64,000 nucleotides of DNA from Streptomyces noursei ATCC 11455. GTDB taxonomy: Bacteria; Actinomycetota; Actinomycetes; Streptomycetales; Streptomycetaceae. Location: NCBI RefSeq assembly GCF_001704275.1, contig NZ_CP011533.1, forward strand, positions 4,154,001 through 4,218,000. The letters run 5' to 3'. Shown here piece by piece: positions 28,069 to 37,269 of the stretch. The position numbers and the translations under genes are program-made. The notes beneath the pieces were generated by a model that was not told the DNA's origin, did no database searches, and worked only from the letters and a program-made list of their open reading frames with translations. Numbering within the stretch: the first letter of the stretch is position 1; every line of letters starts with the position of its first letter.

Positions 28069-29463
28069 ATGTCCGCGCCTATCAGTGAGCCCCGGGGGCG
28101 GGGCCCGTCCCGGATACGGCGGGCCGCCGTGGAGAGCGTCTCCGGTCTGCCCCCGCAGTTCTGGTGGCTCTGGACCAGCACGCTGGTCAACCGGCTGGGG
28201 GCGTTCGTCGCCACGTTCCTGGCCCTCTACCTCACCGTGGAGCGCGGCTACTCGGCCTCGTACGCGGGCCTGGTCGGGGCGCTGTACGGGCTGGGCGGGG
28301 TGGTCTCGTCGGTGGGCGCCGGGGTGCTCACCGACCGGCTCGGGCGGCGGCCGACGATGCTGATCGGGCAGGTGTCCACGGCGGTGACGGTGGCGCTGCT
28401 GGGCTTCATGACCGACCCGGTGGCGATCGCGGTGGTGGCCGGCCTGGTCGGCATGGCGACCAACGCCTCGCGCCCCGCCGTGCAGGCGATGATGGCCGAC
28501 ATCGTCGCCCCGGAGGACCGCGTCCGCGCGTTCTCCCTGAACTACTGGGCGATCAACCTCGGCTTCGCCTTCTCCTCCACCGCCGCCGGACTCATCGCCG
28601 AACACGGCTATCTGGCCCTCTTCCTGGGCGAGGCCACGCTGGTGCTGGCCTGCGCGCTGGTGGTGTTCTTCAAGCTGCCGGAGTCCCGGCCGGAGCCGGG
28701 CGGGACGGCGGACGACGCGGCGTCCACCGGGGCGTCGGCCGCCGGCGCCGAGCGGGTCTCGATGCTGACCGTGCTGCGCGACGGCCGCTTCATGACCGTC
28801 GTCGGGCTGAACCTCCTGCTGGCGCTGCTGTTCCAGCAGGCGTACGTCTCGATGCCGGTGTCGATGGGCCGGGCCGGCTTCTCCAGCGCCGACTTCGGGC
28901 TGGTCATCGCGGTGAACGGGGTGCTGATCGTGCTGCTCCAGATCCCGGTCACCCGCTTCATCGAGCACCGCAGCCCGGCCGTGCTGCTCATCGGCTCGGC
29001 GCTGCTCGCCGGCTACGGCTTCGGGATGACGGCGCTGGCCGGCTCGGTCGCCCTGTACGCGGTCGCGGTCGCGGTCTGGACCCTCGGCGAGATCATCAAC
29101 TCGCCCACCCAGATGGGGCTGGTGATCCGCCTGTCGCCGCTCCACGGCCGCGGTCGCTACCAGGGCATGTACGCGCTGTCCTGGTCCGTCGCCTCGCTGG
29201 CCGCCCCGTTGCTCGGCGGCACGGTCATCGACCGCTACGGCCCCGACGCGCTCTGGGCCGGCTGCGCGGCCGTCGGCACGGTGGCGGCGCTGGGGTACGG
29301 GCTGCTGCTGCGCCGGCTGCCGGGGAAGCCGGCACCGTCCGGCGGCACGGCCACCGTCGCCGGCAACCGGGCGGAACCCGCCGGCCAGGACCCCGCCGAC
29401 GCGACGCCGCCCGCCGACGAGCGGACCGGGACCGGGCGGGCGGAAATCCCGTCGAGCTCGTAG
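28069..29463 (+). CDS. MFS transporter, probable drug/metabolite efflux
   Basis: 464 residues with about twelve membrane helices and an Arg-rich cytoplasmic start. The loop 2-3 motif GVLTDRLGRRPTML is the standard MFS signature A. A central cytoplasmic loop (about 205-240) and an Ala/Pro-rich tail (about 420-464) are soluble. It resembles the DHA1-type exporters of actinobacteria; the substrate is unknown. The ATG at 28069 follows GAGGGGGAAATGTC, so an earlier in-frame GTG at 28033 is rejected. A palindromic operator lies upstream. Confidence 0.86.
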   Translation: MSAPISEPRGRGPSRIRRAAVESVSGLPPQFWWLWTSTLVNRLGAFVATFLALYLTVERGYSASYAGLVGALYGLGGVVSSVGAGVLTDRLGRRPTMLIGQVSTAVTVALLGFMTDPVAIAVVAGLVGMATNASRPAVQAMMADIVAPEDRVRAFSLNYWAINLGFAFSSTAAGLIAEHGYLALFLGEATLVLACALVVFFKLPESRPEPGGTADDAASTGASAAGAERVSMLTVLRDGRFMTVVGLNLLLALLFQQAYVSMPVSMGRAGFSSADFGLVIAVNGVLIVLLQIPVTRFIEHRSPAVLLIGSALLAGYGFGMTALAGSVALYAVAVAVWTLGEIINSPTQMGLVIRLSPLHGRGRYQGMYALSWSVASLAAPLLGGTVIDRYGPDALWAGCAAVGTVAALGYGLLLRRLPGKPAPSGGTATVAGNRAEPAGQDPADATPPADERTGTGRAEIPSSS

Positions 29464-29487
29464 GACGGCGCGCGCTGGCCTCCCCGC

Positions 29488-29871
29488 ATGCCGCCTCGGA
29501 AGTCGTGCTTCGTCTGCCTCCCCTGCCGGGCCTCCTGCAAACAGCCGCCCCCCGAGGCCCGTGCGGGCGGCCGTCCGCGGCACCGTCCGCGGTGCGCGCG
29601 GCAGTTGATCCATGTGGGGTCGGCGTTCGCCGCGCCGCCGCGCCGCGACGCCGAGGGCCGGCGGGTGCTCGACGTCCTGCTGACCGCGGGAGTCCGCTTC
29701 CCCACCACGGGCTGCTGCGGCGAGGGGCCCGGCTACCGCCCGCGCACGCTCCGCGAGGCCCGCGAGGTCCGCGAGCGGCGGGCGTACGCGGACGCCACCG
29801 GCGAGCCGCTGGTCCGGCGCGCGCTCCCGGAGACGGCGGGCGCCGCCCGCGGGACGCGGGGCCGGCGATGA
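29488..29871 (+). CDS. Small Cys-containing conserved protein (zinc-ribbon-like)
   Basis: 127 residues. It begins with CFVCLPCRASCKQP and contains RPRCARQLIHVGSAFAAPPRRD and TTGCCGEGPGYRPRTLREAREVRERRAY. This pattern recurs in a family of small Streptomyces proteins of unknown function, some wrongly labelled as deoxyxylulose-phosphate synthase. In those, as I recall, two CxxC pairs form a zinc ribbon; here the second pair reads RPRC, so one Cys is lost and zinc binding may be weakened. No ribosome site is visible, so the start is uncertain. Confidence 0.6.
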   Translation: MPPRKSCFVCLPCRASCKQPPPEARAGGRPRHRPRCARQLIHVGSAFAAPPRRDAEGRRVLDVLLTAGVRFPTTGCCGEGPGYRPRTLREAREVRERRAYADATGEPLVRRALPETAGAARGTRGRR

Positions 29872-30092
29872 CCGCGACGGCGTTCACCCCGGAGGACCGC
29901 GCGGCCGGGCGAGGTGGCCGCGGGGCCCGCCGGACCGCGCGGCGGGCGCGGCTCTTCGTGGTGGCCACACCCCGAAGACGGGTGCCGGCACGGTCGATCG
30001 GGGCGCGCCGACCGGGAATCGTGCTGCGTACGGGCGGTGAGCCGCGCGTCGGGCGCACACCGCGCCCGAGGACCGAGCCACGGGGAGCGGCG

Positions 30093-31403
30093 ATGGGCAG
30101 CAGGGTGCGGCGGGGGGCCGCGGGCATCGGGGCACTGACGGCGATCGCGGTGGCGGTCGCGGCGGCGGCCGGGGCGCCGGGGGCGGAGCCGGGGAGGGCG
30201 AGCGGGGCGGGGGCCGCGCGGGCGTCGGCCGGCGCGCCGGCACTGACGCTCCCGGCGCCCACCGGGCGGTATCCCGTCGGCACCACCGCCCTGCATCTGA
30301 CGGACCGTCACCGCTCGGATCCCTGGGTCGCGGCGCGGCGGCACCGGGAGCTGATGGTGAGCGTGCGCTACCCGGCCACCCGGGACGCCGGGCGGTTCCC
30401 GCGGGCGCCGCAGATGACGCGGGCCGAGGCGGCCGGGTTCGACGGGCTGAACAACTTCGCCGACCACGTCCCGGCGGGAAAGGTGGCCTGGGGCGCCACC
30501 CTCACCCACGCGCACCAGGGCGCCCCGGCGGCCCGGCCGGCCGGGCGCCGGCTGCCGGTGGTCCTCTACTCCCCCGGCGCCGGCGACCCCCGCGCGCTCG
30601 GCAGCACGCTCTGCGACGAACTGGCCTCCCGCGGCTACGCGGTGGTGACCGTCGACCACACCTACGAGGCGCCCGCCGTGCAGTTCCCGGACGGCCGGCT
30701 GGCGCACAGCGTGATGCGGGCGGAGCTGGCGACGGCACAGCGAACCGGGCGGATCACCGAGCTGCTGGAGAAGGTCGGTGCGGTGCGGGTCGCCGACACC
30801 CGGTTCGTCCTCGACGCGCTGGCCCGGACGGGGCGGGACACGGTGCTGCCGCCCGGACTGCGCGGCGTGCTGGACCTGACCGCGGTGGGGATGTTCGGGC
30901 AGTCGGCGGGCGGCTTCACCGCCGCGCAGACGATGCACGACGACCGGCGGATCAGGGCCGCGGTGAACATGGACGGGGTGATGGGCTACACCCAGCGCGA
31001 CGACGATCCGTCCCATCCGTCCACCGTGGGACGGGACGGGGTGGACCGCCCGCTGCTGCTGATGGGCATGGCCGGGGACGATCACCACTCGGTCGCGTCC
31101 TGGGACGCGGTGTGGCGGCACGGCGCGGCGCGCGGAACCTGGCTGCGGGACCTGACGCTGCGGGGCGGCCGGCACGCCTCCTTCACCGACGCCGAGGCGC
31201 TGATCCCGCAGGTCGCCCGGCAGTTGGGGCTGTCCCGCAAGGACGTCACGGAGATGATCGGGACGGTCCGGCCGGAGCGCGCGGTCGCCGCCGAGCGGGC
31301 CTACGTCACCGCGTTCTTCGACCGTTGGCTGCGCGGCCGGGACCGGGGGGACCTGCTGGACGGGCCGTCCGCGCGCCACCCGGAGGTGCGGTTCGTACCG
31401 TGA
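30093..31403 (+). CDS. Secreted alpha/beta hydrolase (PAF-acetylhydrolase / lipase-like)
   Basis: 436 residues. A signal peptide (RRGAAGIGALTAIAVAVAAAAGAPGA) leads to an alpha/beta hydrolase of the platelet-activating-factor acetylhydrolase type. Nucleophile elbow GMFGQSAGGFTAAQ (GxSxG), oxyanion region LPVVLYSPGAGDPRA, and a likely catalytic His in LRGGRHASFTD. It probably cleaves short-chain esters or lipids outside the cell. The ATG at 30093 follows GGGGAGCGG. The frame is open far upstream only because of high GC. Confidence 0.85.
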   Translation: MGSRVRRGAAGIGALTAIAVAVAAAAGAPGAEPGRASGAGAARASAGAPALTLPAPTGRYPVGTTALHLTDRHRSDPWVAARRHRELMVSVRYPATRDAGRFPRAPQMTRAEAAGFDGLNNFADHVPAGKVAWGATLTHAHQGAPAARPAGRRLPVVLYSPGAGDPRALGSTLCDELASRGYAVVTVDHTYEAPAVQFPDGRLAHSVMRAELATAQRTGRITELLEKVGAVRVADTRFVLDALARTGRDTVLPPGLRGVLDLTAVGMFGQSAGGFTAAQTMHDDRRIRAAVNMDGVMGYTQRDDDPSHPSTVGRDGVDRPLLLMGMAGDDHHSVASWDAVWRHGAARGTWLRDLTLRGGRHASFTDAEALIPQVARQLGLSRKDVTEMIGTVRPERAVAAERAYVTAFFDRWLRGRDRGDLLDGPSARHPEVRFVP

Positions 31404-31421
31404 GCCGCCACCGCCGGGCGG

Positions 31422-31955
31422 CTACTCCTGCTCGTCGCCCCGCGTCAGCCGCTCGAACGCGGCCAGGTTGCGGGTGGACTCGCCGCGCGCCACCCGCCAG
31501 GCGTACTCCTTGCGGATCGCCGAGGCGAAGCCCATCTCCAGCAGGGTGTTGAAACTGCCGTCGGCGTTCTCCAGGACGGTGCCGAGGATCCGGTCCAGCT
31601 CGGCGGGGGTGACGGCGACCAGCGGGAGCTTGCCGACGAGGTAGATGTCGCCGAGCTTGTCGATCGCGTAACTGACGCCGTAGAGGCGGGTGTTGCGCTC
31701 GAGCAGCCAGCGGTGGACGGCCTCGTGGTTCTCGTCCGGCCGGCGGACGACGAAGGCGTTGACGGAGAGCGAGTGGCGGCCGACCACCAGCGAGCAGGTC
31801 GTGGACAGCTTGCGGGTGCCGGGCAGCTTGACGACGTAGTTGCCGGCGGCCGGCGACTCCCAGTCGAGGTCCGCGTCCTTCAGGGTGCGCTCGATGACCG
31901 CACCGGCGTCCGTCGCCTGCCGTTCGCCCTCGGCGGGCCGCCGTTCCTCACCCAT
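31422..31955 (-). CDS. YbjN-domain protein
   Basis: 177 residues with a single YbjN domain ([49 protein letters not shown]), an alpha/beta fold related to type III secretion chaperones. The function in actinobacteria is unknown. It starts eight bases inside the end of mshA. TACGAT (31962-31967, minus strand) is six bases before the ATG, so besides mshA read-through it probably has its own leaderless promoter inside mshA. The mshA-ybjN pair is conserved in Streptomyces as I recall. Confidence 0.83.
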   Translation of the reverse strand: MGEERRPAEGERQATDAGAVIERTLKDADLDWESPAAGNYVVKLPGTRKLSTTCSLVVGRHSLSVNAFVVRRPDENHEAVHRWLLERNTRLYGVSYAIDKLGDIYLVGKLPLVAVTPAELDRILGTVLENADGSFNTLLEMGFASAIRKEYAWRVARGESTRNLAAFERLTRGDEQE

Positions 31956-33354
31956 GCAGTGATCGTAGGTGACGGCGGCGCTCCTGCATCGCCGCGGTGT
32001 AGACGTCCGCGGTCGCCCCGGCTGCGGTGTCCCAGCCGAAGGACTGGGCGTGCCGGGCCGCGGCGCCGCCCATCCGGGCGGCCAGCGAGGCGTCGTCGAC
32101 GAAACGGCGCAGCGCGCGGGCGTAGTCGGCCGGGTCGTGGCCGGCGACCAGGAAGCCACTGACGCCGTCCCGCACGGCCACCGGCAGGCCGCCGACCGCC
32201 GCCGCGACGACCGGGGTGCCGCACGCCTGGGCCTCGATCGCCACCAGCCCGAACGATTCGCTGTACGAGGGCATGACCAGCACGGACGCGGCGCGGTACC
32301 AGTCGGCGAGCTGCTCCTGGCCGACCGGCGGGTGGAACCGGACCAGATCGGCGATGCCCAGCCGGGCGGCCAGCTTCTGCAGGCCCTCGGGCTTGGCCAG
32401 GCCGCTGCCGCTGGGCCCGCCGACCACCGGGACGACCAGCCGGGAGCGCAGCGACGGGTCCGCGTCGACCAGCGCGGCGGTGGCGCGCAGCAGGATGTCG
32501 GGGGCCTTCAGCGGCTGTATCCGACCGGCGAAGAGCGGGATGACCGCGTCCTGCGGCAGCCCCAGGCGGGCCCGGGCGGCGGCCCGGCTGGCCGCTACGC
32601 TGCCGGCGCTGCCCCCGCCGCCGTCCGTCAGCGGCCGGAAGCGGTCGAGGTTGACGCCGGGGTGGACCACCGCGACCTTGCCGGGGTCGGCGTCGTAGTG
32701 CCGGACCAGCTCGTCCGCCTCCTCGGCGGTGTTGGCTATCAGGCGGTCGGCGGCCCCGACGATCTGGGTCTCGCCGATCACCCGGGCGGCCGGCTCGGGG
32801 GTGTCGCCGTCGGCCAGCGCGGCGTTCTTGACCTTGGCCATGGTGTGCATGGCGTGCACCAGGGGGACCCGCCAGCGGTCCGCGGCGAGCCAGCCGACGT
32901 GGCCGGAGAGCCAGTAGTGGGAGTGCACCAGGTCGTAGTAGCCGGGGCCGTGGCCGGCCCACGCCTGCATCACGCCGTGCGTGAAAGCGCACAGCTGGGC
33001 CGGCAGCTCCTCCTTGGCCAGCCCCTCGTACGGGCCCGCGGCGACGTGCCGGACCAGCACGCCGGGGACCAGCTCGACGGCGGGCGGCAGGGCCGCGGTG
33101 GTGGCCCGGGTGAAGATCTCCACCTCGATGCCGAGCACGGCGAGCTTGCGGGCCAGCTCGACGATGTAGACGTTCATCCCGCCGGCGTCGCCGGTGCCGG
33201 GCTGGTGGAGCGGGGAGGTGTGCACGCTGAGCATCGCCACCCGGCGGGGGCGGCGGGCTCCGGGCAGGCGCAGCCGCGACGGGCCCGCGAACTGCCTGGA
33301 CGGCCCCGGGGGACCCCCATGCCGGCTGCGGAGCCTGGACACGTATTGGCTCAC
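31948..33354 (-). CDS. mshA: D-inositol-3-phosphate glycosyltransferase MshA
   Basis: 468 residues; the first step of mycothiol synthesis, joining UDP-GlcNAc to inositol 3-phosphate. GT-B fold, family GT4: N-terminal [33 protein letters not shown] with the acceptor-site [21 protein letters not shown], and the nucleotide-site [29 protein letters not shown] with its E-x7-E motif. The N-terminal 38 residues are a basic extension. The GTG start follows GGAGG with nine bases. A SigR-like promoter lies 50-76 bases upstream, and mshA is a known SigR target. Confidence 0.93.
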   Translation of the reverse strand: MSQYVSRLRSRHGGPPGPSRQFAGPSRLRLPGARRPRRVAMLSVHTSPLHQPGTGDAGGMNVYIVELARKLAVLGIEVEIFTRATTAALPPAVELVPGVLVRHVAAGPYEGLAKEELPAQLCAFTHGVMQAWAGHGPGYYDLVHSHYWLSGHVGWLAADRWRVPLVHAMHTMAKVKNAALADGDTPEPAARVIGETQIVGAADRLIANTAEEADELVRHYDADPGKVAVVHPGVNLDRFRPLTDGGGGSAGSVAASRAAARARLGLPQDAVIPLFAGRIQPLKAPDILLRATAALVDADPSLRSRLVVPVVGGPSGSGLAKPEGLQKLAARLGIADLVRFHPPVGQEQLADWYRAASVLVMPSYSESFGLVAIEAQACGTPVVAAAVGGLPVAVRDGVSGFLVAGHDPADYARALRRFVDDASLAARMGGAAARHAQSFGWDTAAGATADVYTAAMQERRRHLRSLHG

Positions 33355-33403
33355 TGCGAGCTACCTCCTAGGCGAGGCGGGCGGTGCGCCTCCGCCCCCC
33401 TCC

Positions 33404-33430
33404 AACAACACCGGACCGCCATCCATTTCC
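33404..33430 (-). promoter_or_regulatory. SigR-type promoter upstream of mshA
   Basis: On the minus strand GGAAA (33426-33430) and GTT (33404-33406) are separated by 19 bases, matching GGAAT-N18/19-GTT. SigR controls the thiol-oxidative stress response and mycothiol genes in Streptomyces. Confidence 0.55.
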
Positions 33431-33574
33431 GTCCGGCCCGACGTCTTCGAAATTTGTTCGTGGTGGTCCGTGTACTTCCCTTCGTACTCTGCCAAAGCAT
33501 GCCCGCGCCCCGCAGAGCGGCCCAGGTCAGGGCTCCCGAGCGGCCCTCCCGCCGGGACCCCATACCCTCGATGC

Positions 33575-34438
33575 ATGGCCCGCCGCTCCCCCGTTTCCGC
33601 CTCCCGCACCGCCGCCGCCCCGGCCCCCGCGCCGTCCCGGCCGGTCGGAAACGCCACCCGCGGCACCACCAACCCCAACCGGCTGCGCCGCATGGACCGC
33701 TGGATCGCCGCCGAGCACGGCGCGGAGCTGCGCCGCACCGCCGACCCGGTCGCCGTCGACCTCGGCTACGGCGCCGCCCCGTGGACCGCGCTGGAGCTGC
33801 TCGGGCGGCTGCGCACGGTGCGGCCGGACGCCCGGGTCGTCGGCATCGAGATAGACCCGGCCCGGGTGGCCGCCGCCCTGCCGTACGCCCGCGCCGGGCT
33901 GGACTTCGTCCACGGCGGCTTCGAGGTGCCGCTGCCCGGCGGGCCCGGCCGCGCCCCGGTCCTCATCCGGGCCGCGAACGTGCTGCGCCAGTACGACGAG
34001 GACGAGGTCGCCGCCGTCTGGGCGCGGCTGTGCGCCCGGCTGGCGCCCGGCGGGCTGCTGGTGGAGGGCACCTGTGACGAGATCGGGCGGCGCCACGTCT
34101 GGGTCGCGCTGGGTCCCGAGGGCCCCCGCACGGTCACCTTCGCGACCCGGCTCGGCTCCCTCGACACCCCCTCCGACCTGGCCGAACGTCTTCCCAAGGC
34201 GCTGATCCACCGCAATGTCCCGGGCGAGCCGGTGCATGCCTTCCTGCGCGACTTCGACCGGGCCTGGGCGAGCGCCGCCCCGCTCGGCGCGCTGGGCGCC
34301 CGCCAGCGGTGGCGCGCCGCCGTCGCCTCGCTGGCCGCGGACTGGCCGCTGGCCGGGGACCCCCGCCGGCGGCGCCAGGGCGAGGTCACGGTGCGGTGGG
34401 AGGCGCTGGCCCCGCGCCGGGGCCTGTCCGACGGGTAG
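33575..34438 (+). CDS. SAM-dependent class I methyltransferase
   Basis: 287 residues with a Rossmann methyltransferase fold. Motif I is AVDLGYGAAPWTALELL, followed by VVGIEIDPARV (acidic motif II residue) and FVHGGFEVPLPG. RAANVLRQYDEDEV and LAPGGLLVEGTCDEIGRRHVW are later strands. The basic N-terminus (about 1-40) may bind nucleic acid. The substrate is unknown. TACCCT (33563-33568) lies six bases before the ATG at 33575, indicating a leaderless mRNA. Divergent from mshA. Confidence 0.82.
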   Translation: MARRSPVSASRTAAAPAPAPSRPVGNATRGTTNPNRLRRMDRWIAAEHGAELRRTADPVAVDLGYGAAPWTALELLGRLRTVRPDARVVGIEIDPARVAAALPYARAGLDFVHGGFEVPLPGGPGRAPVLIRAANVLRQYDEDEVAAVWARLCARLAPGGLLVEGTCDEIGRRHVWVALGPEGPRTVTFATRLGSLDTPSDLAERLPKALIHRNVPGEPVHAFLRDFDRAWASAAPLGALGARQRWRAAVASLAADWPLAGDPRRRRQGEVTVRWEALAPRRGLSDG

Positions 34439-34443
34439 GGACT

Positions 34444-35325
34444 TTAGGGTCTGCTCCCGGCCGGGACGGCCGTGCCCGCCGCCAGCTCGCGCAACCGGTC
34501 CTCGGAGACCGAGCCGGCCGGCGCGGTGTACGTCACCAGCACCTGCTCCGGGTCCACGGGCAGCCGGAAGCTCTCGAAGGTGACGGTCAGCTCGCCGACC
34601 GCCGGGTGCCGCACCCGCTTGGTGCCGCGCAGGCACTCGCGCACCCCCTGCGCCGCCCACAGCCGCCGGAACTCCGGGCTGCGGTCGAGGAGTTCGTGGA
34701 CCACCTCGCAGATCCGCGGGTCGTCCGGGTGCCGGCCGCTCTCGGCGCGCAGATTGCCGACGACCTCCTCGGCCTTGTTCTCCCAGTCCGGGTACCGCTC
34801 CCGCGAGGCCGGTTCGAGGAAGACCAGCAGTGCGGTGTTCCGCCGCTCGGGGGCCAGCGTCTCGATGTCCCAGGAGAGCCGGCCGCCGGTGGTGTTCCAG
34901 GCCAGGATGTCCAGACCGCGGCCCAGCACCACGGCGCCGACGGTCGGGGCCATCGCCGCCAGCAGTCGCCGGATCTCCGGGCGGACGGTCTGCGCCGGCA
35001 GCGGCGGGCAGCAGTCGCCGGCCCCCTCGGCCGGCCGGCGGCGCGGCACCGCGACGTTCCGCAGATACGCCACCTCGCCGTCCGACAGCCGCAGCGCCCG
35101 CGCGACGGCGTCCAGGACGGAGTCGGAGACCGCGGGCGCCCGGCCCTGTTCGATCCGGGTGTAGTAGTCCACGCTGATCCCGGCGAGCTGGGCGACCTCC
35201 TCGCGCCGCAGCCCGCGCACCCGGCGGCGGCCGAACCCGTCGGGCAGGCCGACCTCGGCCGGATCGAGCGCGGCACGGCGCGCCTTGAGGAAGGCGCTGA
35301 TCTCGATTTCCCCGTGCAGCATCAC
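34444..35325 (-). CDS. XRE regulator with MmyB-like ligand-binding domain
   Basis: 293 residues. N-terminal helix-turn-helix (RGLRREEVAQLAGISVDYYTRIEQGRAPAVSDSVLDAVARAL, about 35-85), then an MmyB-like PAS-related domain (about 105-270; VVLGRGLDILAWNTTGGRL, ERYPDWENKAEEVVGNLRAE, HPAVGELTVTFESFRLPVDPEQVLVTYTA) thought to bind fatty acids. Such regulators often control a neighbouring dehydrogenase; none is adjacent here. The gene is convergent with the methyltransferase with only five bases between them, and sits on the apparent synteny join. Confidence 0.85.
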   Translation of the reverse strand: MMLHGEIEISAFLKARRAALDPAEVGLPDGFGRRRVRGLRREEVAQLAGISVDYYTRIEQGRAPAVSDSVLDAVARALRLSDGEVAYLRNVAVPRRRPAEGAGDCCPPLPAQTVRPEIRRLLAAMAPTVGAVVLGRGLDILAWNTTGGRLSWDIETLAPERRNTALLVFLEPASRERYPDWENKAEEVVGNLRAESGRHPDDPRICEVVHELLDRSPEFRRLWAAQGVRECLRGTKRVRHPAVGELTVTFESFRLPVDPEQVLVTYTAPAGSVSEDRLRELAAGTAVPAGSRP

Positions 35326-35370
35326 TCCAGTATGCGCCGAGGGGCGGAACGAGAAATTCCGTGGTGTCGC

Positions 35371-35856
35371 TCAGCCGTCCTCGTCCGGCACCCGGCCGGT
35401 CGCGTGCAGCGCGCTGAGCAGGGCCGCCACCAGTTCCTTGTCGCGGTCCCGGGTGAGCAGGTCGCGGGCCACGTCCGGCGGCAGCCACAGCATCCGGTCC
35501 ACCTCCTTGTTGGGGATGAACCCGCCGCCGGTGGCCTCGGCCGCCCAGTAGCGCACCTCCTTGGGGCGACCGCCGACGAGATAGCGGACGGTGGGGAGTT
35601 CCGGGCCGATCTCGCAGGTCGCCCCGGTCTCCTCCAGCACCTCGCGCAGCGCGCCCCGCCGCGGGTCCTCGCGCGGCTTCAGCTTGCCCTTCGGGTGCGA
35701 CCAGTCGCCCCACTTGGGCCGGTGCACCAGTGCCAGCCGTATCCCGTCGCCGCCGGGCGCACGGCGCCACAGCACACAGCCCGCCGCCCGGATCGGCCCG
35801 GCCGGCGGCCGGTCACCGGCCGCCCCGCCGTCCTTGCGGCCCGCCGTCCTGGCCAT
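35371..35856 (-). CDS. NUDIX hydrolase (MutT1-like)
   Basis: 161 residues with a complete Nudix box (GKLKPREDPRRGALREVLEETGA: Gly, Glu, REVLEETG). WSHPKGKLK and GRPKEVRYWAAEA resemble actinobacterial MutT1, which acts on 8-oxo-dGTP or diadenosine polyphosphates; there is no C-terminal phosphatase domain. It is the last gene of the ppk-CHAD-NUDIX operon (18-base gap), so a role in nucleotide or polyphosphate turnover is reasonable. Confidence 0.87.
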   Translation of the reverse strand: MARTAGRKDGGAAGDRPPAGPIRAAGCVLWRRAPGGDGIRLALVHRPKWGDWSHPKGKLKPREDPRRGALREVLEETGATCEIGPELPTVRYLVGGRPKEVRYWAAEATGGGFIPNKEVDRMLWLPPDVARDLLTRDRDKELVAALLSALHATGRVPDEDG

Positions 35857-35874
35857 CGCTCCCCTCGCCCCGCT

Positions 35875-37269
35875 TCAGCCGGTGCGCTCGACGGACGGGC
35901 CCGGCAGCCACACCCGGCCGAAGGCGTAGCGGGCCGCCTCGACCTCGTGGCGCTGGTCGGCGTGGAGCACGCCCAGTGCGTAGGCGGTGGCCGGCGCGAT
36001 CCGCGGCGTACGGGCCGCGGCGGCGGCAGCGGCGGCGGCCTCGGCGGCGTCCCGGTGGTGCTCCAGGGCCCGGCCGGACTCGGTCAGCCGGGAGTCGATC
36101 GCGTCCGGGGCGACCACCTCCTGGCCGTAGTGGCTCAGCCGGACCAGCAGCCGCACCTGGTGCCAGGGCACGTCCTGGTGCGGGTCCACGGCGAGCGCGG
36201 CGGCGTTGTACGGGTGGCCGGCGCGGGCCAGCGGCAGGGTGGCGACCGCCTCGGCGAGCCGTCGGTGCGCCTGTTCGGCGAGCGGCGGCAGCGCCTCCGC
36301 TGCGGACACCTCACCGGCCCGGCGGGCCAGCGGCGCCTCGGAGGCCAGCACCGCGAGCGCGTCCGCGACGGCGTGGAAGCGGGACGAGCCGAGCGCCTGG
36401 AGGGCGGCGGAGTGCGCCCGCGTACGGGCGAGGGTGAGCTGCCGGTCGAGCAGGGCACCGGCGCGGGCCGCACCGGCGGCGAGCGCGCTCTCGGCGCCCG
36501 GCTCGGTGGCGGCGGCCGGCACGGTGGCGGCAGGGGGCGCGGCGTAAACCGCTCCAGTGGAGCCGGTGCTTGCACCCGGCGCGACGGACGCGGCCGGGCG
36601 GGCCTCCCGGGCGCTCCGGGCGCCCCGTCCGCCCCGGCCGCCGCGCTCCGCCGCCCGCTCGGTCCGCTCGCCCCGCCCGGTCAGCCGCTGCAACGCCGCC
36701 ATCAGCCGGTCGCGGCGCGCCGTGCACGCCTGCTCCCGGGCCAGCGTGCCGCTCAACCAGCCAAGTTCGGCGCGGAGTTGGTCGGCCCAGATCTCCTCGG
36801 TCAGCGGCCGGAAGGTGTGCAGCGTGGCGCTGATCCGGCGGGCGGCGCGGCGCAGTTGCCGGGCCGCCTCGCCCGCGCCCGCCGCGTCCGGGCCGGCCTC
36901 CCGATGGAGCCGCAGACTGCGCAGGAACTCCGCGGACTGCCGGTGCAGATAGCCGGCCAGCACCTCCTCGGCCGTCCGTCCGGCGAGTTCCACCCCGCCG
37001 CCGTGGACCGGCCCTTCGGCCAGCCCGTACGGCGCCCCGGCGCCGTAACCCCCCACCGCCCCGAACGGACCGCCGTCCGCCCCGTGCAGCGCCTCCCCGT
37101 ACATCCCGTCCCCGTACACACCGTCCCCCGGCCCGTCCACTACTGCCGCACGGGCCCCCGGCGCGCGGCCGGGCTCGTATCCGATTCCGCTGACCATTCC
37201 GCTCCCCGAGCCGGTACCGAGGTGACCGGGCCACGGCCCCCCGGCCGGCTGGTCATGTCGCTGGGCCAC
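35875..37269 (-). CDS. CHAD-domain protein (polyphosphate-binding)
   Basis: 464 residues. After a Gly/Tyr-rich flexible N-terminus (about 1-95) comes a CHAD helical domain in two halves (about 98-185: [44 protein letters not shown]; and about 260-420), interrupted by an Ala/Arg-rich linker. Conserved basic residues bind inorganic polyphosphate. Its GTG start overlaps the end of ppk by 17 bases, so both are made together. It probably acts on polyphosphate granules; no catalytic motif is present. Confidence 0.87.
   Translation of the reverse strand: MAQRHDQPAGGPWPGHLGTGSGSGMVSGIGYEPGRAPGARAAVVDGPGDGVYGDGMYGEALHGADGGPFGAVGGYGAGAPYGLAEGPVHGGGVELAGRTAEEVLAGYLHRQSAEFLRSLRLHREAGPDAAGAGEAARQLRRAARRISATLHTFRPLTEEIWADQLRAELGWLSGTLAREQACTARRDRLMAALQRLTGRGERTERAAERGGRGGRGARSAREARPAASVAPGASTGSTGAVYAAPPAATVPAAATEPGAESALAAGAARAGALLDRQLTLARTRAHSAALQALGSSRFHAVADALAVLASEAPLARRAGEVSAAEALPPLAEQAHRRLAEAVATLPLARAGHPYNAAALAVDPHQDVPWHQVRLLVRLSHYGQEVVAPDAIDSRLTESGRALEHHRDAAEAAAAAAAAARTPRIAPATAYALGVLHADQRHEVEAARYAFGRVWLPGPSVERTG

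Noticed and set aside
28164..31403. A 1079-codon open frame starting inside the MFS gene
   Set aside because: The first two thirds are an out-of-frame shadow; the real gene is the secreted hydrolase from 30093.
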